Source: Streptomyces diastaticus subsp. diastaticus (GTDB lineage Bacteria; Actinomycetota; Actinomycetes; Streptomycetales; Streptomycetaceae). Taken from it: DNA of 64,000 nucleotides. The position numbers and the translations under genes are program-made. The notes below the pieces were generated by a model. That model saw only the letters and a program-made list of their open reading frames with translations. It searched no databases and was not told where the DNA came from. Shown here one piece after another: positions 34,619-45,237 of the stretch (its first letter is position 1; the number at the start of each line of letters is the position of its first letter). Location of the stretch: positions 591,501 to 655,500 of the forward strand of contig NZ_BLLN01000002.1 of assembly GCF_011170125.1 (NCBI RefSeq), written 5' to 3'.

Positions 34619-35003
34619 CGCGGTCCTCCTCGTGATCATCGGTTCGAATACTTCTCACCTTATGAGGATTGAGCTTCCCGGCGCAGGGCCTCGGCGAGGA
34701 GAACACGGTGCGTGGCTCGTCGGGCACCGAGCGGCACGAGGCGAGAGGGCGCGCGAAATCTCCCCGCGCGCCGGTGGCCCGCGCCGTGGCGCGCATCCCT
34801 CGTGAAGGTGAGTTGGGCCTTCGCCGCCCCCTCATCCGATAAGCGGGGTCATTCCTCCGAAGCGTGCGAATCAACGGGCAAGCGCGGCAACCACGCTGCA
34901 TTTAGCTGGTGTTGAGCACGAACCGCCGTGCAGAAACGTCACCGTCAACGCTTGCATATGCATCCGGGTCTTCCGCCCCCGTGAGCCCTACTATCGGCTC
35001 GCC
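34619..35003. promoter_or_regulatory. Divergent region, aminotransferase / LacI regulator
   Basis: A 385-nt gap with both promoters. A 10-bp palindrome TGCATATGCA at 34953-34962, 41 nt before the regulator start, is a weak candidate autoregulatory operator. Confidence 0.4.
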
Positions 35004-36125
35004 ATGACAGCAGCAGGGAAGCACCAGGTGAGCCGAACGGATACGACCCGTCGGAGAAGCCGGCCAGTGCGGGCGGGCATCAGAGATGTGGCCGCCGCCG
35101 CCGGCGTCTCCATCACAACCGTGTCCGACGCCCTCAACGGCAAGGGGAGACTGCCGGACGCCACCCGCCGCCACGTCCGGGAGGTGGCGGAACGACTCGG
35201 CTACCGCCCCTCGGCGGCGGCCCGCACCCTGCGCACGGGCAAGTCGGGCCTCATCGGTCTGACCGTGACCACGTACGGGGATGAACCTTTCACCTTCACG
35301 GAGTTCGCCTACTTCGCGGAGATGGCCAGGGCCGCCACCTCCGCCGCTCTCGCCCGCGGCTACGCCCTGGTGATCCTCCCCGCGACCTCCCGGCTCAGCC
35401 CGGTCGACGTCTGGTCCAACGTGGCACTCGACGGCACCGTGGTGGTCGATCCCGCCGACGACGACCCGGTGGTCCGCGAACTCGCCCGCCAGGGACTCCC
35501 CGTCGTCTCCGACGGCCGGCCCGCGGGCTCCCTGCCCGTCACGGCCTGGGTCGACAACGATCACGAGGCGGCCGTCCTCGACATCCTCGACCACCTCGCC
35601 GCGGCGGGGGCGCGCCGCATCGGGCTGCTCACCGGCACGACCACCGACATGTACACCCGCCTCTCCACCTCGGCCTACCTGGACTGGTGCGCCCGGATCG
35701 GCCAGGACCCGGTGCTGGAGGCGTATCCGGCACATGATCCGTGCGCCGGCGCCGTCGCCGCCGACCGGCTCCTGGCCCGGCCCGACCGGCCCGACGCCGT
35801 CTACGGGCTCTTCGACCCCAACGGCACCGACCTCCTCGCCGCCGCCCGCCGCTACGGTCTGCGCGTCCCCGAGGACCTGCTCCTGGTCTGCTGCAGCGAG
35901 TCCACCGTCTACGCCAGTACCGAGCCGCCCGTCACCACGCTCTCCCTCAAACCGCGTCGGATCGGCACGGCCGTCGTCCAGCTCCTCATCGACGCCATCG
36001 AGGGCGTCAACCAGGACCAGCCGGTGGAACAGGTGATACCGACCGAGCTGATCGTCCGGACCTCCTCGATGCGGCGCTCCCCACGCACCACCGTCAATCC
36101 TCCCCGCTCCCCAGGGCAGGGGTGA
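35004..36125 (+). CDS. LacI/GalR family transcriptional regulator
   Basis: 373 residues. The LacI HTH (about 30-80: GIRDVAAAAGVSITTVSDALNG, then DATRRHVREVAERLGYRPSA) is followed by a periplasmic-binding-like sensor domain (about 85-350). The hinge sequence SAAARTLRTGKSGLIG is normal. The effector is unknown and no sugar operon is adjacent, so it may regulate distant genes or itself. Confidence 0.93.
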   Translation: MTAAGKHQVSRTDTTRRRSRPVRAGIRDVAAAAGVSITTVSDALNGKGRLPDATRRHVREVAERLGYRPSAAARTLRTGKSGLIGLTVTTYGDEPFTFTEFAYFAEMARAATSAALARGYALVILPATSRLSPVDVWSNVALDGTVVVDPADDDPVVRELARQGLPVVSDGRPAGSLPVTAWVDNDHEAAVLDILDHLAAAGARRIGLLTGTTTDMYTRLSTSAYLDWCARIGQDPVLEAYPAHDPCAGAVAADRLLARPDRPDAVYGLFDPNGTDLLAAARRYGLRVPEDLLLVCCSESTVYASTEPPVTTLSLKPRRIGTAVVQLLIDAIEGVNQDQPVEQVIPTELIVRTSSMRRSPRTTVNPPRSPGQG

Positions 36126-36325
36126 GCGACACGGGGAGCACCGGGAAAAAGTCCTCCCAATTCGGAAGGAATCCCCGGTGAACAGAGGTCCCGTCGTTAT
36201 TCACCACCCCTGGTGCACCACACAGCGCGATCCTCATTCCTATGATGGGCGGACGACACCGCGGGCCGCTGCGACCAGGCAGTCCGAACCGGTGCAGAGG
36301 CGGCGCGATGGTGGTGGAGGGGTCG

Positions 36326-37378
36326 ATGACTCAGGGGGCCAGTCAGGGACCCACGGTGCGCACGGCGACACTGCGTGACTTCCGGGTACCCGCGTACGTC
36401 CAGCAGGCGGGGCCCCCGGCCACGTCCGCACCCGTCGACGAGGAACCACCGGACGGCTACACCCCGACCCAGCGGGACCTCCCGGTCATCAACCGGGGCG
36501 ACACCGTGCAGGTGACGGTGGCCCCGGAGGAGGCCACCGCGCGCACCACCTCCGACGGCCTCGGGCCGCTCTACGCGGTGGGAGACGTCCACGGTTACCT
36601 GGACGAGCTGCTCGCCGCCCTCCAGGCACAGGGACTGGTCGACGCCGACGGCAACTGGTCCGCGGGGAACGCCCGCGTCTGGTTCCTGGGCGACTTCACC
36701 GACCGCGGCCCCGACGGCATCGGCGTCATCGAGCTGGTCATGCGGCTCTCCGCGGAGGCGGCCGCGGCAGGCGGGTACTGCAAGGCCCTGATGGGCAACC
36801 ACGAGTTGCTGCTGCTGGGCGCCAAGCGGTTCGGCGACACCCCGATCGACTCCGGTGCCGGCACGGCCACCTTCCAGGCCGCCTGGCTTCTCAACGGCGG
36901 GCAGAAGAGCGACATGGAGCGGCTGGAGGACCACCACCTCCAGTGGATGTCCCGGCTCGACGCCATCGTCGAGGAGGACGACCACCTGCTCCTGCACTCC
37001 GACACCACGGCCTATCTGGACTACGGCGACTCCATCGAGGCGGTCAACGACACCGTTCACGACATCCTCACCCGCAACGACGCCGACGAGTGCTGGGACC
37101 TCTTCCGCAAGTTCACCAAGCGGTTCGCCTTCCGCGACGAGGGCGCCTCGGCCGCCCGCGAACTGCTCGGCGTCTACGGCGGCCGCCGCGTCGTCCACGG
37201 CCACAGCCCCATCCCCTATCTGCTGGGGGAGTCCGGCTCCTCCGAGGACGGCTCATCCGACAGCGGCCCGCAGATCGACGGGCCGCACATCTACGCCGAC
37301 GGCCTGGCCGTCGCGCTCGACGGCGGGGTCACCATGGCGGGCAAACTCCTGGTCAGCGGCCTGCCCCTCGCCGACTGA
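36326..37378 (+). CDS. Metallophosphoesterase (PPP-like)
   Basis: 350 residues with the full calcineurin-like motif set: GDVHGYLDEL (about 93-102), GDFTDRGPDG, GNHELLLL, and the C-terminal VHGHSPIPYL. The N-terminal 85 residues are Pro/Thr-rich and probably disordered. It may be a protein phosphatase or nucleotide phosphoesterase; the substrate is unknown. The ATG at 36326 is chosen for GGAGGGG six bases upstream; an ATG at 36308 is possible. Confidence 0.9.
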   Translation: MTQGASQGPTVRTATLRDFRVPAYVQQAGPPATSAPVDEEPPDGYTPTQRDLPVINRGDTVQVTVAPEEATARTTSDGLGPLYAVGDVHGYLDELLAALQAQGLVDADGNWSAGNARVWFLGDFTDRGPDGIGVIELVMRLSAEAAAAGGYCKALMGNHELLLLGAKRFGDTPIDSGAGTATFQAAWLLNGGQKSDMERLEDHHLQWMSRLDAIVEEDDHLLLHSDTTAYLDYGDSIEAVNDTVHDILTRNDADECWDLFRKFTKRFAFRDEGASAARELLGVYGGRRVVHGHSPIPYLLGESGSSEDGSSDSGPQIDGPHIYADGLAVALDGGVTMAGKLLVSGLPLAD

Positions 37379-37782
37379 GCCGGGCGGACGGACCGGCCCT
37401 GCCGACCCCGGGCCGTGGACGGCACGGCCGGCGTGGGCGGTCGGTGCCCCGGCACGGCGCACCACGGCCGCTCCGGCGCGGGACTGCCCGACCGCGCTCA
37501 CGACCACCACCGAGCAGTCCTTCCCCGGCCGACGGCCGCTGTCCCGCCCCGGCGTACCGTGCCGGAAAGTGGCGCCCGCCCCGCCCGGACCGGCCGGGGC
37601 CGTACGGGCCGGTGAGCATACGGGAAGGTGCCGCCCGGCCTCCCTTTTCCGCGAAGTCACTGTCACATCGGGCCGTTACCGCTCTACCATCGACATATCC
37701 GTAGCAGGCTCTCCTCCGTTCCCACCGACCCGCCCGCGACGTCGCGGGCGGCGATGCCCTACGGACACCTCGGGGGATGCAC
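37379..37782. other. 404-nt gene-free stretch
   Basis: GC-rich sequence between the metallophosphoesterase and the next gene. Short open frames here lack Streptomyces third-position bias, and no site or hairpin was recognised with confidence. Confidence 0.5.
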
Positions 37783-38691
37783 ATGAACGGCGCTCCGCAC
37801 CTGTTGGACGAGGACCGGGCCGCGTACGAGCGGCTCCTCGACGAAGCCCTGCGCACCATCACCCACGACGGAGGCGGCCCCGCCTCGCCGAACTCCGGCC
37901 CACGGCCCTCCCTCCCCGAACTGCGCCAGCTCGCGCTGGGCGACAGCGCCGCGATCACCGCGGCGGCCGCGGCCGAGTACCGGCACCTTCTCGCCCTCCG
38001 CGAGGAGTTGAGCGAGACCACCGCGGCTCGGCCCACCACCGGCGACGACCGCTCCGCCGCGCCTGACGCCGGCGGTCTGATCACGGCCGTGAGCCAGATG
38101 ACCGAGGCCACCGGCGCGGGCGTCCTGGCCGTCCTGACCGTCCTCGCCCCGCTCCTCGCCGGCACGGCGGCCCTCATATTCCTGCTGGTCGGCTATGGGC
38201 TGCGGATGCTGGACCCGGTACCGGCGCCCGCGCAGACGCTGCTCACGACGGGCTGGGTGTTCGCCGCACTCGCCGCGGCCGCCCTGCTCGTCGCCGGCCT
38301 GGCCCTTCTGGTGACCGCCCTGCGCAACAAGGCGCTCTTCCCGGTGTCCCCGCTGCCGGCCGATCCGCTCCACGGCGAGGTGCGGCAGGCCGCCGAGGCC
38401 TGGGAGCGGGCACTCACCGAACGCGGCATCCTGCCCTTCCTCCGCGCCACCCTCGCCGAAGCCTCGGCGAGGGTCCCCGAGACGAGGCCCGCCGGCGAGG
38501 TGGAGTCGGCGGACCGCGCCCCGGCCGTCGAGTCGGATCGTATGCCCCACCTCGGCTACGGCCGCCCGGGCTTCAGCAGCCCCTCGGAACGCGGGCAGGG
38601 CCGACCCGGCTCCCGCCCCTCCTACCAGAGCCCGCAGTTCGGCAGCCCGGACTTCAGTGGTCCCGAGTACGACGGTCCGGGGCACGGATGA
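37783..38691 (+). CDS. Hypothetical two-helix membrane protein
   Basis: 302 residues, no recognised family. A soluble, helical N-terminus (about 1-105; MNGAPHLLDEDRAAYERLL) precedes two hydrophobic segments (about 112-140 and 152-177). A cytoplasmic segment (LPADPLHGEVRQAAEAWERALTERG, about 188-212) follows, then a Gly/Pro/Ser-rich tail with repeats around SPQFGSPDFSGPEY. An ATG six bases upstream (37777) is an alternative start. Three parS sites follow the stop. Confidence 0.78.
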   Translation: MNGAPHLLDEDRAAYERLLDEALRTITHDGGGPASPNSGPRPSLPELRQLALGDSAAITAAAAAEYRHLLALREELSETTAARPTTGDDRSAAPDAGGLITAVSQMTEATGAGVLAVLTVLAPLLAGTAALIFLLVGYGLRMLDPVPAPAQTLLTTGWVFAALAAAALLVAGLALLVTALRNKALFPVSPLPADPLHGEVRQAAEAWERALTERGILPFLRATLAEASARVPETRPAGEVESADRAPAVESDRMPHLGYGRPGFSSPSERGQGRPGSRPSYQSPQFGSPDFSGPEYDGPGHG

Positions 38692-38739
38692 ACGGTGGCC
38701 GACCGGGCGCTTCCGGCGCTCCGGCCGACCACTCGCCGC

Positions 38740-38753
38740 GTTTCACGTGAAAC
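38740..38753. other. parS: parS, perfect (triplet copy 1)
   Basis: First of three perfect sites at exact 29-bp steps between the hypothetical gene and thiC. Confidence 0.93.
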
Positions 38754-38768
38754 AGGACCACGAAGGGC

Positions 38769-38782
38769 GTTTCACGTGAAAC
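38769..38782. other. parS: parS, perfect (triplet copy 2)
   Basis: Perfect GTTTCACGTGAAAC, 29 bp from both neighbours. Confidence 0.93.
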
Positions 38783-38797
38783 ATCGACGGTAGGGGT

Positions 38798-38811
38798 GTT
38801 TCACGTGAAAC
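38798..38811. other. parS: parS, perfect (triplet copy 3)
   Basis: Perfect copy with an extended near-palindrome (GGGGT..., ...CGCCCC flanks), 20 bp from the thiC stop. Confidence 0.93.
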
Positions 38812-38830
38812 GCCCCCACCGCTGCGGCAC

Positions 38831-40768
<1,938 letters not shown>

Positions 40769-40845
40769 ACAAAGGTGGCTCCACGCTAACGTCCCTTCGG
40801 CCGTGCTGAACAGTGGGCCTCGCCGACTCTTGCGATGATCGACGC

Positions 40846-42231
40846 GTGACCTCGACGACGCCACCGCCGCCCCCGCCCTCGCAGCCCCCCTCGGACGGGC
40901 CGCCGCCCGGCGGCCACGACGGGGGTCCGCCGACGGGCGGTCACGGGCACTCCCACAGCCACGGCCCGGCCGCTCCCGTCTCCAGGCATCTGCGCAAGGT
41001 GATCGCGGCCGTCCTGATCCCCTTCGCCGCCGCCGTCGTGGTCGGGCTGCTCGTCCTGTGGCCCGGGGGAGCACCGCCGCACGAGCGGACCGGTGTCGGC
41101 ATGGACCGCCAGACGGAACAGGGCTCGGTCACCAAGCTGGAGCAGGTCGACTGCTCCGACGTGAACGTCTCCCAGCCACCCCCCACCGGTGACACCTCCA
41201 CCCCGGAGGGCCGCTCCGCGCAGGAGCAGGCGACCGGACGGTGCGAGAAGGCCACCATCGAGGTGACCTCCGGGCCGCACGCGGGCCGCACCTTCACCGA
41301 GATCGTGCAGCCGGACGCCTCCCGCAAACTGAGCCAGGGGCAGGGCGTGGTGGTCGCCTACGCCCCGGACGCGCCGGAGGAACTCCAGTACTCCGTCACC
41401 GACGTCGACCGGAAGTTCCCGCTCACCCTGCTGGCCGCGATCTTCGCCGTGGCGGTGGTGCTGGTCGGCCGGATGCGGGGCCTGATGGCGCTGGTCGCGC
41501 TCGCCGCGAGCTTCGCGCTGCTCACGCTGTTCATCCTGCCGGCGATCCTCCAGGGCTCGAATCCTCTGGTGGTGGCGGTGGTCGGCGCCAGCGCCATCAT
41601 GCTGATCGCCCTGTATCTCTGTCATGGCCTGACCGCGAGGACCTCGGTGGCGGTGCTCGGCACTCTGGTCTCCCTCCTGCTGATCGGCGTGCTCGGCTCG
41701 GTCTTCATCGGCTGGGCCGCTCTGACGGGCAACACCGACGACAACACGGGCCTGATCCACGGTCTCTACCCGGAGATCGACATGAGCGGCCTGCTGCTGG
41801 CCGGCGTCATCATCGGCTCCCTCGGTGTCCTGGACGACGTGACGGTCACCCAGACCTCGGCGGTGTGGGAACTGCACCAGGCCGACCCGTCGATGGGCCG
41901 GCGCAAGCTCTACCGGGCCGGCATCCGCATCGGCCGGGACCACATCGCCTCCGTGGTGAACACCCTGGTGCTGGCGTACGCGGGTGCCGCTCTGCCGTTG
42001 CTGCTGCTCTTCTCGATCGCCCAGAGCAGCGTGGGCATGGTCGCCAACAGCGAGCTGGTGGCGGAGGAGATCGTCCGGACCCTGGTGGGCTCGATCGGCC
42101 TGGTCGCCTCTGTCCCGGTGACGACGGCGCTGGCGGCACTGGTGGTGTCGGCGGACAAGGGCACGGGGGTGCCCGTGGGCGGCGCTCCGGCGGCGCGCGG
42201 CGGCAAGGGGCGTCGCCGCAGGAAGCGCTGA
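40846..42231 (+). CDS. YibE/F family membrane protein
   Basis: 461 residues. The N-terminus is Pro/Gly/His-rich (about 5-55, with GGHGHSHSHG), one helix follows at about 60-80, then an outside domain (about 85-195), and seven or so helices (about 195-440) carrying YibE/F features such as LYCHGLTARTSVA and GVLDDVTVTQTSAVWEL. The function of the family is unknown, and transport is usually presumed. The His cluster could bind metal. GTG at 40846 gives the usual N-terminus. It is divergent from thiC. Confidence 0.88.
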   Translation: MTSTTPPPPPPSQPPSDGPPPGGHDGGPPTGGHGHSHSHGPAAPVSRHLRKVIAAVLIPFAAAVVVGLLVLWPGGAPPHERTGVGMDRQTEQGSVTKLEQVDCSDVNVSQPPPTGDTSTPEGRSAQEQATGRCEKATIEVTSGPHAGRTFTEIVQPDASRKLSQGQGVVVAYAPDAPEELQYSVTDVDRKFPLTLLAAIFAVAVVLVGRMRGLMALVALAASFALLTLFILPAILQGSNPLVVAVVGASAIMLIALYLCHGLTARTSVAVLGTLVSLLLIGVLGSVFIGWAALTGNTDDNTGLIHGLYPEIDMSGLLLAGVIIGSLGVLDDVTVTQTSAVWELHQADPSMGRRKLYRAGIRIGRDHIASVVNTLVLAYAGAALPLLLLFSIAQSSVGMVANSELVAEEIVRTLVGSIGLVASVPVTTALAALVVSADKGTGVPVGGAPAARGGKGRRRRKR

Positions 42232-42279
42232 GGCGGGTGCCGGCGCCGGACGGGCGGGGCCCGGCCGGCGCCGGTTCAC

Positions 42280-42717
42280 TCAGCCGGCGCTCTGTTCCTC
42301 CGCGAGGATGCGGTTCAGGGCATCGTCGAGGTGGGTGTCGAAGTCGGCGTGAGCCCGTTCGCTGCCGAGCGGGACGAGCCGGTCGGTGCGGTCGAGGAAG
42401 GCGAGCAGCGGTGCCTTCCCGGCACGGAACAGGGCCTGCTCGGAGCCGACCTGGAGGGTGATGTGCACCTCCCTGGTGGCCTCCCGCCCGACCGGACAGA
42501 CGTGCACGTCGCCGTCGCCCGCGGCGTCCAGGACTCCGTCGACCAGCAGTTCGCGGCCGAAGACCCAGGTGACAGGTGCGTCGCCGGGGAGGTGGAACGT
42601 CAGCCGCACCGCGTACGGATCGACGGTCTCGTACCGCAGCTCCACCGGGATGCGGAACGCGAGCTCCTCGGAGACGAGGAAGCTCATCATGACCTCTGCC
42701 TGTACTGACTCGCGCAT
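42280..42717 (-). CDS. ssgA: SsgA sporulation/cell-division activator
   Basis: A 145-residue SALP-family protein; the start MRESVQAEVMMSFLVSEEL and the LFRAGKAPLLAFLDRTDRLVPLGSE-type C-terminal half match SsgA itself rather than its paralogues. It localises septum formation and activates sporulation-specific division in aerial hyphae. It is convergent with the YibE/F gene and lies 97 nt downstream of ssgR, its known activator, in the conserved order. Confidence 0.95.
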   Translation of the reverse strand: MRESVQAEVMMSFLVSEELAFRIPVELRYETVDPYAVRLTFHLPGDAPVTWVFGRELLVDGVLDAAGDGDVHVCPVGREATREVHITLQVGSEQALFRAGKAPLLAFLDRTDRLVPLGSERAHADFDTHLDDALNRILAEEQSAG

Positions 42718-42814
42718 GGACTACCCCGCCAGTTGCCGCCACGTGGCCGAAATCCGTCCCGGCCCTTCATGGCATCTTGCAGAACGCCATCATTGGATCA
42801 CAAGGAGTGAGTTT
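42718..42814 (-). promoter_or_regulatory. ssgR-ssgA intergenic region
   Basis: A 97-nt gap expected to hold the SsgR-dependent ssgA promoter. No clear palindrome was identified. Confidence 0.4.
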
Positions 42815-43633
42815 TCAGATGCTGATAGAGAACCGGAGCCGCCGGAGAATGCTGCCGACGTCCCGGTGCAGCAGTTGCGTGGTGGACCGCAGGCGTTCGG
42901 CCTGTGCGGCGGGGAGGGAGAGGGCGAGGACAGCGGCGGTGGACCCGACGGTGATCGGCACGGCCGCGCAGGCCACACCGAGGGCGTACTGCTGATACTC
43001 GACGACCGGCTGCATACGCTCGGCCGCGGCCAGCCGGCGCAGCAGGCGCCGGCTGTCGGGGACCGAGTACGGGGTGAGTTGCCGGACCGGATGCCGGGAG
43101 AGGTGATCCCGGCGGCCCTCCTCGTCGAGCTGCGAGAGGAGGCACTGGCCTATGGCGTGGGCGTGGGCGGTCTCACGGAAGTCGGCCCATTCCGCGACCG
43201 CGGGATTCCCGGGCGTGTCCGCCGTCGCGACCAGGTCGACCTCGCCGTCCCGGTACATGGCGAAGTAGACGGGCGCACCGAGGCGTTCGTGCCAGTGGCG
43301 CAGGACCTCGTCGATGAGGTGGCGGCGGCTCTGCTGGGCGTGCGCCTCGTCGAGACGGGCCACGGCGGATCCCAACACGTAGACGCCGTCGACCCGTCGG
43401 AGGTACCGCTCGTGGGTCAGGGTGCGCAGCAGGTGGTAGGCGGTGGGCAGCGCGACGCCCGCCTCACGGGCCAACTGCTTGGCGGGGGCACCGCCTTCGT
43501 GGACGGCGGCGGCCTCCAGCAGCCGAAGGGCCCGCTGGACGGAGCCGATGAGCGTAGGCGCGACGTGGCCGTCGTCCTGGTGAGTACCCGTGGACCAGTC
43601 ATCCGGTCGGTCCGCGGGCGTGGCGTGGGCCAT
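42815..43633 (-). CDS. ssgR: IclR-family regulator SsgR
   Basis: 272 residues. The IclR winged HTH (about 27-85: GSVQRALRLLEAA, AKQLAREAGVALPTAYHLLRT) and the effector domain (about 90-265) are present. By position and family this is SsgR, which activates ssgA transcription independently of several whi genes in S. coelicolor. Confidence 0.93.
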   Translation of the reverse strand: MAHATPADRPDDWSTGTHQDDGHVAPTLIGSVQRALRLLEAAAVHEGGAPAKQLAREAGVALPTAYHLLRTLTHERYLRRVDGVYVLGSAVARLDEAHAQQSRRHLIDEVLRHWHERLGAPVYFAMYRDGEVDLVATADTPGNPAVAEWADFRETAHAHAIGQCLLSQLDEEGRRDHLSRHPVRQLTPYSVPDSRRLLRRLAAAERMQPVVEYQQYALGVACAAVPITVGSTAAVLALSLPAAQAERLRSTTQLLHRDVGSILRRLRFSISI

Positions 43634-43804
43634 GGCCTGGTCACCCCCGGAGAGCCTGAACCCCCGGGCGCGGCCGCCCGGAGCGGTGCGAAGGCGGGGC
43701 CTTCGCGCCGGATTCCGGACTGTAGCCGGTGGCCTCGCGGCGGGTTCCCCGCTTGGGGAGCCATTCCCCCGGGTGGAGGAATCGCCGCGTCTGCGTCCTG
43801 CCGG

Positions 43805-44020
43805 CTACCAGCTGCCGCTGCCCGAGGACGGGAAGAACTTCCTGACCACGTAGATGAGTCCGCCGACGAGGGCGACGAAGATCAGGATCTTGAAGAGCAG
43901 CCCGACGACGAAGCCGACCACGGAGGCGATGAGGCCGCCGAAGATGAAGAGGGCGAGGACCGGGACGGCGATCCACTTCACCCACCACGGAAGTCCGATG
44001 AATACCTCGCGTGCGCCCAT
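43805..44020 (-). CDS. Small two-helix membrane protein (DUF5326-like)
   Basis: 71 residues: MGAREVFIGLPWWVKWI, two hydrophobic helices (about 16-38 and 40-60) and a short KFFPSSGSGSW tail. I believe it is the Streptomyces family called DUF5326, often found beside ssgR; the function is unknown. Codon bias is normal. Confidence 0.8.
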   Translation of the reverse strand: MGAREVFIGLPWWVKWIAVPVLALFIFGGLIASVVGFVVGLLFKILIFVALVGGLIYVVRKFFPSSGSGSW

Positions 44021-44221
44021 GACCTGTCCCCTCTCTGCCTGTCGCGCCCCGGTGGCGCGGCCGACGGTGCGGCCCGGACCTCGTCGGCCCTCGCGCTGCC
44101 GTGTCGTCTTCGATGCTAGGCGGCCGCAGCGAACGGTGGGCGGCTCGCGCCCCCCGTCTCTCCCTGACCCTCCCCCTAGGGAACAGCCGGGGCGCCGCCA
44201 GGGTTCCCGCCCGTACCGGCC

Positions 44222-44539
44222 TCAGCCCTCCGGCGGGGAGAAGACCACCATGACCCGCAGGTCCTCGCTGATGTGGTGGAACTTGTGCGGCGTACCGGCC
44301 GGGACGTAGACGACACTGCCGCGCCCCACCTCGGTGGTCTCCTCGCCCACGGTGATGGCCGCCCGGCCGCTGACGACGAGGTACACCTCGTCCTGGCGGT
44401 GCGGCTGCTGCGGGTCGAGCTGACCGGCGTTGAGGGCGTACAGGCCCACGGACATGTTCCGCTCACGCAGGAACTGGAGGTACGCGCCGTCGTTGGCGGC
44501 GCGCTCCGCCTCCAGTTCGTCGAGCCGGAAAGCCTTCAT
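44222..44539 (-). CDS. Cupin-domain protein
   Basis: A 105-residue single-domain cupin: PHRQDEVYLVVSGRAAITVG (motif 1) and VYVPAGTPHKFHHISEDLRV (motif 2) give two His and a Glu for metal binding. Its role is unknown. ATG 44539 gives a complete cupin fold; longer readings overlap the divergent gene. Confidence 0.88.
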   Translation of the reverse strand: MKAFRLDELEAERAANDGAYLQFLRERNMSVGLYALNAGQLDPQQPHRQDEVYLVVSGRAAITVGEETTEVGRGSVVYVPAGTPHKFHHISEDLRVMVVFSPPEG

Positions 44540-44654
44540 CAGCCGCTGGCCTCTCTGTTCGCTTCTCACGGTGTGCCTTCGGTCCGGCCGGCCGCTCGCG
44601 GGGCGAGCGGTGTGCCCGCTGACGGCGCCGATCTTGTCTGCCACGATCAGACAC

Positions 44655-45035
44655 ATGACCAATTTCCTAGTCAAGACGCTGGCGAACGCGGCTGCCCTTC
44701 TGGTCGCCGTGTGGCTGCTCAAGGACATCACCCTCACCGGCGACAGCACCGGTAACAAGGCGCTCACACTCATTGTCGTCGCCCTGATCTTCGGCCTGGT
44801 CAACTTCCTCGTGAAGCCGGTGGTGAAGGTCCTGACCTTCCCGTTGTTCGTGCTCACGCTTGGCCTGATCACGCTGGTGGTCAACGCGCTGATGCTGCTG
44901 CTGACCTCCTGGCTGGCAGGCCAGTTCGAGCTGGGTTTCCACGTCGACGGTTTCTGGACCGCCGTCCTCGGCGGCCTGATCATCTCGGTGGTCTCCTGGG
45001 CGCTGAACGTCGCCCTGCCCGACCGCAAGGACTGA
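44655..45035 (+). CDS. Phage holin family / membrane protein
   Basis: 126 residues with four hydrophobic helices (about 5-23, 33-52, 58-83, 97-120), matching the Phage_holin_4_2 family, which in bacteria is chromosomal and of unknown function. No phage genes are nearby. It is divergent from the cupin gene. Confidence 0.85.
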   Translation: MTNFLVKTLANAAALLVAVWLLKDITLTGDSTGNKALTLIVVALIFGLVNFLVKPVVKVLTFPLFVLTLGLITLVVNALMLLLTSWLAGQFELGFHVDGFWTAVLGGLIISVVSWALNVALPDRKD

Positions 45036-45061
45036 CCCCGCGCCTTCGGCACTCCCCGCCT

Positions 45062-45094
45062 CGGGGCGGATCTCCCTGCGAGCAGTCCGCCCCG
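45062..45094 (+). terminator. Terminator hairpin after the holin-family gene
   Basis: Nine-bp arms CGGGGCGGA (45062-45070) and TCCGCCCCG (45086-45094). Confidence 0.65.
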
Positions 45095-45237
45095 CCGGGC
45101 TCTCTCCGCGACGTCCGTCCAGGTCGTGGACGTGTGGTGCGCGGGGAGGAAAGCGTGTCCGATGCTGGAGGCGGGCGGCCCGGCCGTGGAGGTCCGCCCG
45201 GCAGGGGCCAGGGACGACGCGAGAAGGGCGGCCACCA

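Noticed and set aside
38740..38811. Regular palindromes as a CRISPR array
   Set aside because: The repeat is a 14-bp palindrome with very short spacers and no cas genes; it is the parS consensus.
42386..44119. Large plus-strand open frame opposite ssgA and ssgR
   Set aside because: It is antisense to two well-identified genes and has no domain or start signal.
44655..45035. Prophage remnant suggested by a holin-family gene
   Set aside because: No other phage genes are nearby; the family is commonly chromosomal.
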